A stretch of DNA of 5,557 bases from Smithella sp. D17 (GTDB lineage: Bacteria; Desulfobacterota; Syntrophia; Syntrophales; Smithellaceae), in the NCBI GenBank assembly GCA_000753945.1, contig JQOA01000259.1, positions 1 through 5,557 of the forward strand, in the 5' to 3' direction. Every line of letters begins with the position of its first letter. The first letter of the stretch is position 1. The notes beneath the pieces were generated by a model. It was not told the DNA's origin, searched no databases, and was given only the letters and a program-made list of their open reading frames with translations. Position numbers and translations under genes: made by a program. Below, one piece after another: positions 1 through 4,598 of the stretch.

Positions 1-351
1 GCAACGATGCATATGGAAGGCTCTTGTCTTGCGGCCATTTTAAAAATTGCTTTCCTGTTCGGTATATTTAATATGCCCTTTTCCGGAGCACAAACAATTC
101 TGACCGCTCTGGGCATTGCCCTGTTAACCGGTGTTGTAGTCAGTGGCATCCCCGGCGGCGGAACAATTGGGGAACTGCTGATAATTTCCTTTTATGGTTT
201 ACCGCTGGAAGCCTTTCCGATTATTACCATGATCGGCACACTGGTCGACGCACCGGCGACAATGCTCAACGCCGTCGGCGATAACGTCTCCAGCATGATT
301 GTCGCACGCATGCTGGGCGGCAAGGATTGGATCAAAAGAGGTACAAGCTGA
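1..351 (+). CDS. DAACS-family cation symporter, C-terminal part (5' partial, frameshifted near 3' end)
   Basis: This is the C-terminal part of a dicarboxylate/amino acid:cation symporter, an inner-membrane secondary transporter of the GltP/GltPh type. The frame is open from base 1, so the start lies outside the window. Three family landmarks appear in order. HMEGS at nt 10-24 stands where most members have NMDGT in TM7. SGIPGGG at nt 142-162 is the tip of hairpin HP2. DAPATMLNAVGD at nt 247-282 is TM8, ending in the conserved N...GD. Several positions are atypical: His and Glu replace the usual Asn and Asp of the TM7 sodium-site motif, and Ala (nt 256-258) replaces the Arg that binds the acidic side chain in GltPh. 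The substrate is therefore probably not aspartate or glutamate, and I cannot name it. The frame stops at 349-351, just after the KDWIK motif, earlier than expected. An open frame continues downstream (see 335-478). Family identity is confident; substrate and functional state are not. Confidence 0.85.
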   Translation, partial: ATMHMEGSCLAAILKIAFLFGIFNMPFSGAQTILTALGIALLTGVVVSGIPGGGTIGELLIISFYGLPLEAFPIITMIGTLVDAPATMLNAVGDNVSSMIVARMLGGKDWIKRGTS

Positions 352-478
352 AAGAGTGCTGGATAAAATCCGTTCCAATTTTTGTGATTTTTTCAAATTC
401 AAACAAACAGGGCAACCTTCCGGTGCGGCCGATTCAGGAACTAAAGACAAACTGGAATCGTTATTTAAGAAAGGCTAA
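335..478 (+). pseudogene. Out-of-frame C-terminal tail of the DAACS symporter
   Basis: A 47-codon open stretch without its own start codon continues the symporter in another frame and ends in TAA at 476-478. If one A of the A4 run at 334-337 is skipped, ATC AAA AGA G becomes ATC AAA GAG. The protein then runs from KDWIK smoothly into KEVQAERVLDKIRSNF and ends in ESLFKKG. This is a charged, hydrophilic cytoplasmic tail of the kind expected after TM8. The frame has no internal stop, and its content (Lys, Glu, Asp, Ser, Gly) looks coding. The likeliest explanations are a recent one-base insertion in the gene or a sequencing/assembly indel in the homopolymer. Programmed frameshifting is less likely: the needed shift is +1, whereas A-rich slippery sites usually give -1. 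All transmembrane and ligand-binding segments lie upstream, so the shortened protein might still work. Confidence 0.75.
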
Positions 479-501
479 ATTCATACTGGATACCGGCCTC
501 C

Positions 502-512
502 GAGACTGTGTC
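502..512 (+). repeat. Left terminal inverted repeat
   Basis: The 11-base sequence GAGACTGTGTC is the exact reverse complement of 731-741. It marks the left edge of the intergenic inverted-repeat element. The similarity continues imperfectly inwards through GCAAATAT. Confidence 0.6.
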
Positions 513-546
513 ATAATTGCAAATATTTATTATGCGTTATGAGTAA

Positions 547-565
547 TGTCCCCCGCTGGCGGGGG
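547..565 (+). repeat. GC-rich palindrome, copy 1
   Basis: TGTCCCCCGCTGGCGGGGG is present here and again, identically over 19 bases, at 584-602, which is 37 bases further on. The core at 550-565 is a perfect palindrome with two 7-base arms around TG. It would fold into a short, very stable hairpin. It is not followed by a convincing T run, so I do not call it an intrinsic terminator, although it may slow polymerase between the convergent genes. Confidence 0.7.
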
Positions 566-583
566 CAGGGTTTCTCTTTGTAG

Positions 584-602
584 TGTCCCCCGCTGGCGGG
601 GG
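584..602 (+). repeat. GC-rich palindrome, copy 2
   Basis: This is the second identical 19-base copy of the palindrome at 547-565. Its core at 587-602 has 7-base arms around TG. Both copies are followed by a similar short AGGG-containing stretch (566-570 and 603-607), so the repeated unit is slightly longer than the hairpin itself. Confidence 0.7.
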
Positions 603-673
603 TAGGGGGTGGAAGTTTTTGAAACATACGGAACATTGGTCAGTTGAGTATTATCTGAATTTTATCCACCTCC

Positions 674-686
674 GTCACTCCGTGAC
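674..686 (+). repeat. Short hairpin GTCAC/GTGAC
   Basis: GTCAC at 674-678 and GTGAC at 682-686 are inverted copies around TCC, giving a 5-bp stem. It sits just inside the right-arm palindrome at 688-703, and ACCTCCG occurs on each side. It is probably another part of the same dispersed palindromic element. Confidence 0.5.
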
Positions 687-687
687 A

Positions 688-703
688 CCTCCGCCAGCGG
701 AGG
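688..703 (-). repeat. GC-rich palindrome, right arm, compensated variant
   Basis: CCTCCGCCAGCGGAGG is a perfect palindrome with 7-base arms. Read on the minus strand it is CCTCCGCTGGCGGAGG, which differs from the copies at 550-565 and 587-602 at two positions only. The two differing positions pair with each other in the stem, so C-G is replaced by T-A and pairing is kept. It is followed on the outer side by GACAT, the inverted counterpart of ATGTC at the left arm. Confidence 0.65.
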
Positions 704-730
704 ACATTTAATGGTTATATTTGTTATTGC

Positions 731-741
731 GACACAGTCTC
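731..741 (-). repeat. Right terminal inverted repeat
   Basis: GACACAGTCTC is the reverse complement of the left end at 502-512. It lies 26 bases beyond the end of arnD, so arnD transcripts that are not terminated would read into the element. Confidence 0.6.
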
Positions 742-767
742 TTCTCGGGAATGACAGCATTTAAGGA

Positions 768-1625
768 TTAAACAGCGCAGGGTGAATGGCGGCCGGGGAG
801 TAATTCCATTTTGTATTTTCTTACAGGCAGGTTTTTAATATCAATTTTTTCTTTGATTATCTTCAGCGGTACTATTTCTATGTTCTGGCTTATCGCTTTT
901 TCCAAAAGTTCTCTAAATTGATTTTGAAAGACGCCTCCTTCTACTTCGGCATGAACCGGCAAAACATGCGTTTTGCCGTCATTAAGAAGACCGGCAATAA
1001 TCGAGATACCTTTTTGCGCATCTATTTCTTCAAAGCAAGGCAGGTCGGATGGAATTTCCAATAGATTGATTGCTTCATGAATAAACGGCGCTTTAGCCCG
1101 CGTACAGCTCAGATATTCAAATTTATATTCCCTGATTATTGCCAGTACGCGGTCATTAATTGTCCATGAAGGCGCACCGAACGCCGTTGGCTTATTACCT
1201 TTTAATTTTTCAAAACCACTCATTCCTTTGGCAAACCACTCCCGAATCCATTTTTCTGATTTACGCGACAGATCATCCTGCCAGCGGCGATGATCCCAGG
1301 CGTGAAACTGGACTTCATGTCCTGCTGCAATTATCTCTTTCACAACTTCCGGAAAGGAAAGGGCGATCATCGGCGCGGGAAGCAATGTGCCGTACAGCGC
1401 TGTTCTCCATCCGTAAAGGGCGGGCGCGTTTGTCCGCATCATCTTTTTTAGAAACAGCGGATTTTTGATTAGCTGCAACGCGGCGCGGCCGGAATTATCC
1501 GGCCCGATACTTAAGAAAAATGTTCCTTTTAAATTGAATTGTTTTAAGGTTTGCAAAAGAGAGGGCACGCCGTTTTTCATACCCCAGTAGGTATCGACAT
1601 CTATTTTTAATCCGAGCATCGGCAT
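768..1625 (-). CDS. arnD: 4-deoxy-4-formamido-L-arabinose-phosphoundecaprenol deformylase ArnD
   Basis: ArnD is a NodB-type polysaccharide deacetylase-family enzyme. It removes the formyl group from undecaprenyl phosphate-Ara4FN at the inner membrane, giving the donor used by ArnT for lipid A. The 285 residues are close to the roughly 296 of the E. coli enzyme. Family signatures are clear: IDVD at residues 8-11 (metal/catalytic Asp), SIGPDNSGR at 39-47, ALYGW at 69-73, HAWDH at 108-112 (the metal-binding His motif) and HAEVEG at 225-230. The C-terminus keeps LPGR and then ends in a short divergent tail, about ten residues shorter than in E. coli. The start at 1625 has a weak ribosome site GAGGGTG upstream; an alternative ATG lies at 1619. 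This is the last gene of the operon, separated from arnA by a 68-bp spacer with a palindrome. The order after arnA matches enterobacterial arn operons. Confidence 0.95.
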   Translation of the reverse strand: MPMLGLKIDVDTYWGMKNGVPSLLQTLKQFNLKGTFFLSIGPDNSGRAALQLIKNPLFLKKMMRTNAPALYGWRTALYGTLLPAPMIALSFPEVVKEIIAAGHEVQFHAWDHRRWQDDLSRKSEKWIREWFAKGMSGFEKLKGNKPTAFGAPSWTINDRVLAIIREYKFEYLSCTRAKAPFIHEAINLLEIPSDLPCFEEIDAQKGISIIAGLLNDGKTHVLPVHAEVEGGVFQNQFRELLEKAISQNIEIVPLKIIKEKIDIKNLPVRKYKMELLPGRHSPCAV

Positions 1626-1635
1626 AACTATTTTT

Positions 1636-1642
1636 CACCCTC
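1636..1642 (-). promoter_or_regulatory. Probable ribosome binding site of arnD
   Basis: On the minus strand the sequence reads GAGGGTG, ending 10 bases before the ATG at 1625. It is only a partial match to the Shine-Dalgarno consensus. It lies in the sequence that usually flanks this type of palindromic repeat, so the repeat may have supplied or replaced the original site. Confidence 0.4.
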
Positions 1643-1648
1643 ACCCAA

Positions 1649-1669
1649 CCTCTCCCCTCAAGGGAGAGG
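1649..1669. repeat. Intercistronic palindromic repeat between arnA and arnD
   Basis: CCTCTCCC at 1649-1656 pairs with GGGAGAGG at 1662-1669 around a 5-base loop. The adjoining CACCCTCACCCAA (1636-1648) together with this hairpin resembles a dispersed genomic repeat seen in many bacterial genomes. It sits inside an otherwise overlapping operon and immediately upstream of arnD. In the arn transcript it would form an 8-bp hairpin. There is no following T run, so it looks like an inserted repeat or a processing/stability element rather than a terminator. Confidence 0.6.
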
Positions 1670-1693
1670 AGCTAAAGGAAAGAAATATATAGA

Positions 1694-2728
1694 TTATATT
1701 TTGGCGTTTTTGTTTTCTTTCAGAAACGAATTAAGCGTTAAACGCATGGATTCTTCCAACCCGATTTTCGGTTCCCAGTTTAAGAGCTTCCCCGCCTTTT
1801 CAATGCTGGGCTTGCGGGTGTAAATATCCTGATAACCCTTGCCGTAAAACGTATCCGCGGAAGTATCAATTATTTTGGAATAGGTTTTATCGTTTCGATG
1901 ATCGGGATGCTGTTTAAACAACTTTTTCAAAATCTGGGCCAGCTCTTTCACCGAACATTCGTTTTGGGGATTGCCGATGTTGATAATCTGGTTCTTGCAG
2001 ACGTCATTTTTATTTTCCAGTATTTTCATCAGCGCGTCGATACCGTCGTCAACATAAGTAAAGCAGCGTTTCTGCGTTCCGCCGTCAACAAGATTTATCG
2101 GCCTTTTCAAGAACAGTTCCGCGATGAATTGCGTGACAACGCGCGAACTGCCTTCCTTGGCTGTATTGAGTGAATCAAGTTTCGGGCCTACCCAGTTAAA
2201 CGGTCGAAACAAGGTAAATTCCATATGCCCTCTCGTGCCGTAGCCGTAAATTACACGGTCCAGTAGCTGTTTGCAGCAGGAGTATATCCAGCGTTCCTTA
2301 TTGATCGGTCCTACTACCAGAAAGCTTTCATCTTCTTTAAATTCCGGATCATTGCAGGCGCCGTATACTTCCGAGGTGGAGGGAAAGACAACGCGCTTGT
2401 GATATTTGACGCATTTCTTGATGATATCAACGTTCATCTCAAAATCCAGATTATACACGGCGATGGGATCTTCCACGTAAAGCTTCGGAGTGGCAATAGC
2501 CACCAGCGGCATGACGACATCGCATTTCTTGATTTGCAGTTCAATCCATTCCCTGTTGATGGCAATATCGCCTTCCATGAAATGAAAATTAGGATTATTC
2601 AGAGATTTGCCCAGCCGGTCCGTTCCCAAATCCATCCCGTAAACTATCCAGTCTTTCTTTTTCGCCAGTATTCTGTTGACCAGATGGTGTCCGATAAATC
2701 CGTTCACACCAAGAATTAATATTTTCAT
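1694..2728 (-). CDS. arnA: UDP-glucuronic acid oxidase/decarboxylase (ArnA C-terminal domain as separate protein)
   Basis: This 344-residue protein corresponds to the C-terminal half of E. coli ArnA. It is an extended SDR enzyme that uses NAD+ to oxidise and decarboxylate UDP-glucuronate to UDP-4-keto-pentose (UDP-Ara4O). Visible features are the Rossmann motif GVNGFIG at 7-13; VAIATP at 76-81; STSEVYG at 117-123, giving the catalytic Ser119 and Glu120; the YxxxK pair Tyr149/Lys153; FRPFNWVGP at 174-182; GGTQKRCF at 216-223; and YGKGYQDI followed by RKPSI, whose Arg305 matches the conserved decarboxylation arginine of ArnA. All catalytic residues are present, so it should be active. Its ATG overlaps the stop of the formyltransferase gene by four bases (ATGA), without a strong ribosome site, which suggests translational coupling. 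A general UDP-glucuronate decarboxylase (UXS) is possible, but the close ArnA motifs and the context favour ArnA. Confidence 0.93.
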   Translation of the reverse strand: MKILILGVNGFIGHHLVNRILAKKKDWIVYGMDLGTDRLGKSLNNPNFHFMEGDIAINREWIELQIKKCDVVMPLVAIATPKLYVEDPIAVYNLDFEMNVDIIKKCVKYHKRVVFPSTSEVYGACNDPEFKEDESFLVVGPINKERWIYSCCKQLLDRVIYGYGTRGHMEFTLFRPFNWVGPKLDSLNTAKEGSSRVVTQFIAELFLKRPINLVDGGTQKRCFTYVDDGIDALMKILENKNDVCKNQIINIGNPQNECSVKELAQILKKLFKQHPDHRNDKTYSKIIDTSADTFYGKGYQDIYTRKPSIEKAGKLLNWEPKIGLEESMRLTLNSFLKENKNAKI

Positions 2729-3645
2729 TTTAGTTCTTTGACCTTTTCGTTTTCAAAATAGTTGTTAATTTGTTCGCCTCTAAGGCGTTTCCCTTTCACT
2801 TCAATATCGAGGAACTTTATAGCATTTTTACCCGTTTGCACAAGAATTTCTTTATCAGTAATAATTAATTTGCCCGGCATGAATACTTCTTTGGACACTA
2901 CCGCCTCTCCCCACCAGATAATAATTTTTTCGTCTTTATCCAGAAATGCGAATGCTCCGGGATATGGCTCTGTGACTCCGCGAATTAAATTGTAAATTTC
3001 GCCGGCAGATTTTTTCCAGTCTATGCGCCCATCTTCCGGACGTCTTCCTCCATAATAACTTCCCTGACTCAAGTCCTGCTTTTGCCTCGGAATTTGACCT
3101 TTTTTAATTAAAGGCAGTGTTTCATCCAGAAGTTCTTTTGCGGCACCGCAGAGCTTATCGTACAAGGTTTTAGCAGTATCCGAGACGTCTATCACGACCG
3201 GCTTCCGGCCGACAATGTCTCCGGCGTCCGGTTTTTCGATCATATAATGCAGTGTTACGCCGGTTTGTTTCTCACCGTTGATGATCACCCAGTTGACCGG
3301 ACATCTTCCCCTGTAATGTGGCAAATATGATCCATGCAGATTAAACGCTCCCACACCGGGCAAAGCAAGAATTTCGCGGCAAATCATCCTGCGGTAATAA
3401 AAAGAGAAAATAACATCAGGGTCAATTGCCGCTATTTTCGCAATCCATTGAGGTGCATTGACTTCTTCGGTTGTATATACGGTAATGCCCTTTTGCCCGG
3501 CCCAGTTCTTAACCGAACCGAACCAGCAATTTTCACCGGGATCATCTTCATGAGTAAACACAGCCGCTATATCGTAACCGTGACGCGACAGAGCGTCCAG
3601 ACCGGTAAGGCCCATGTTGTGATAGGCAAACACAACCGTTTTCAT
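2725..3645 (-). CDS. arnA: UDP-Ara4N N-formyltransferase (ArnA N-terminal domain as separate protein)
   Basis: This 306-residue protein corresponds to the N-terminal domain of E. coli ArnA, about 304 residues long. It transfers a formyl group from N10-formyltetrahydrofolate to UDP-Ara4N. The opening MKTVVFAYHNMG matches ArnA closely. FSFYYR at 80-85, FNLHGS at 101-106 and LPHYRGR at 108-114 form the formyltransferase core. The catalytic residues Asn102, His104 and Asp140 fall at the same numbers as in E. coli ArnA. The C-terminal part (EPYPGAF at 226-232 and beyond) is the usual Fmt-C-like domain. The enzyme is not fused to the dehydrogenase: it ends in TGA overlapping the dehydrogenase ATG. 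At the other end its ATG overlaps the arnC stop by four bases. The ribosome site is weak, so translation probably depends on coupling. A methionyl-tRNA formyltransferase or other sugar formyltransferase is unlikely in this context. Confidence 0.93.
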   Translation of the reverse strand: MKTVVFAYHNMGLTGLDALSRHGYDIAAVFTHEDDPGENCWFGSVKNWAGQKGITVYTTEEVNAPQWIAKIAAIDPDVIFSFYYRRMICREILALPGVGAFNLHGSYLPHYRGRCPVNWVIINGEKQTGVTLHYMIEKPDAGDIVGRKPVVIDVSDTAKTLYDKLCGAAKELLDETLPLIKKGQIPRQKQDLSQGSYYGGRRPEDGRIDWKKSAGEIYNLIRGVTEPYPGAFAFLDKDEKIIIWWGEAVVSKEVFMPGKLIITDKEILVQTGKNAIKFLDIEVKGKRLRGEQINNYFENEKVKELK

Positions 3646-4598
3646 ATTAATATTTCTCGCTGATTATTAGTGTGCACTTTTTCTATAACATATTCCGGCC
3701 GCTTGCGGGCTTCCACATAAATGCGGCCGATATATTCTCCGATAACACCTAAAGCGAAGAACTGCATGCCGACGAACACGAATAAAACGGCAAACAGCGT
3801 GAATATTCCATCCGCCGCCCATCTTGCGCCGTAAGCCAGTCTGGCGACGGCCAGAAAGATACCGAAACAAACGCCCAGAAAAGACATCAGGATTCCTCCG
3901 TACATGATCAGCTTCATCGGAAAATCGGAAAACGACGCTACCAGATCGAATTGAAGATTGATCAGTTTACTCAAAGGATAACTGGACTTGCCGCCGTATC
4001 TTTCTTCATGTTCCACTTCTATTTCTGCGATACGTTTAGCGAAAACCGTCGCCAGCGCCGGAATAAATGTGGCGTGTTCATGGCATTGAATCATGCTCTC
4101 CACTACGGTACTGCGATAGGCGCGCAACATGCATCCCCAGTCACGCATGCTGACTCCCGTAATCTTTCGGGCAACGATATTAATTATTTTTGAAGGAAGG
4201 ATTCTCAGGAAAGAATCTTTACGTCCCTTTCTTATCGAACCGACAACATCATAATTACCCTCTTCCATGACTTTAACCAGTTTCGGTATTTCTTCCGGCG
4301 GATTCTGTAAATCGGCATCCATTGTAACGACAATATCCGCCTGAACAACCGAAAAACCGGCCATAATGGCCGAGTGCTGACCGTAATTGCGGGTGAGCTC
4401 CACAACTTTTACATGTTCGTCCTTCGTAAAGCTTTTGAGAATTTCCAGAGAATCATCATGACTCCCGTCATCAATAAGGATTATCTCAAAGGTTTTATTC
4501 ATGCCCTGCATTACCGGCATGAGGCGCCGCATCAATTCAGGAAGATTTTCTTCCTCATTATAAACGGGGATGACTACTGCCACCTGCACATTACCCAT
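3642..4598 (-). CDS. arnC: Undecaprenyl-phosphate 4-deoxy-4-formamido-L-arabinose transferase ArnC
   Basis: ArnC is a membrane-bound GT2-family glycosyltransferase that moves Ara4FN from its UDP carrier onto undecaprenyl phosphate. It has 318 residues, against about 322 in E. coli. The N-terminal GT-A domain shows VVIPVYNEEENLPEL at 8-22, IDDGS at 42-46, NYGQHSAIMAGF at 71-82 (very characteristic of ArnC) and the metal-binding DAD at 94-96, followed by LQNPPEEIP. GCMLRAYR at 155-162 and CHEHATFIP at 172-180 also match ArnC. Two hydrophobic membrane segments lie at about 229-253 and 264-289, then GEYIGRIY at 287-294. The gene overlaps the arnB stop by eight bases and has a good ribosome site, AAAGGAG, inside the arnB end. 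Other dolichol-phosphate-mannose-synthase-like transferases share the fold, but the motifs and gene order make ArnC near certain. Confidence 0.95.
   Translation of the reverse strand: MGNVQVAVVIPVYNEEENLPELMRRLMPVMQGMNKTFEIILIDDGSHDDSLEILKSFTKDEHVKVVELTRNYGQHSAIMAGFSVVQADIVVTMDADLQNPPEEIPKLVKVMEEGNYDVVGSIRKGRKDSFLRILPSKIINIVARKITGVSMRDWGCMLRAYRSTVVESMIQCHEHATFIPALATVFAKRIAEIEVEHEERYGGKSSYPLSKLINLQFDLVASFSDFPMKLIMYGGILMSFLGVCFGIFLAVARLAYGARWAADGIFTLFAVLFVFVGMQFFALGVIGEYIGRIYVEARKRPEYVIEKVHTNNQREILI

Larger units (their letters stand above)
502..741. repeat. Imperfect inverted-repeat, MITE-like intergenic element
   Basis: The space between the convergent symporter and arnD genes is organised as a large imperfect inverted repeat. 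The outer ends match perfectly over 11 bases: GAGACTGTGTC at 502-512 and its reverse complement at 731-741. Moving inwards, both arms continue with a similar A/T-rich stretch containing CAAATAT, then ATGTC followed by a GC-rich palindrome (550-565 on the left, 688-703 on the right). There is no open reading frame of note inside, so it is non-autonomous. I see no clear target-site duplication directly outside the ends. The outer flanks (CTGGATACCGG from 486 and CGGGAATGACAG to 757) look like two halves of another dispersed hairpin repeat, so the element may be nested or composite. It could be a MITE-like element or a cluster of REP-type palindromes. Confidence 0.6.

Noticed and set aside
331..351. 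Programmed ribosomal frameshift in the symporter
   Set aside because: The needed shift is +1, whereas the A4 run would favour -1 slippage at most. No stimulatory structure is evident, and a mutation or sequence error is simpler.
199..450. Minus-strand open frame of 83 codons
   Set aside because: It lies antisense to the conserved symporter core and its frameshifted tail, has no recognisable motif and no ribosome site that stands out.
327..542. Plus-strand open frame of 71 codons overlapping the symporter end
   Set aside because: It is in a third frame. The real continuation of the symporter is in the frame ending at 476-478, and this one runs into the repeat element without family features.
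547..602. Two identical 19-base repeats 37 bases apart as a CRISPR fragment
   Set aside because: There are only two copies, the gap between them is just 18 bases, each repeat is a near-complete palindrome, and an inverted relative lies nearby. This fits dispersed palindromes, not an array.
547..610. GC-rich hairpins as intrinsic terminators for the symporter or arnD
   Set aside because: The stems are strong but no T run follows closely on either strand, so a canonical intrinsic terminator is not supported.
1160..1468. Plus-strand open frame of 102 codons
   Set aside because: It is antisense to arnD, whose catalytic motifs are encoded on the other strand here.
3667..3870. Minus-strand open frame of 67 codons
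   Set aside because: It is a shifted-frame shadow within the arnC C-terminal membrane region, with no features of its own.
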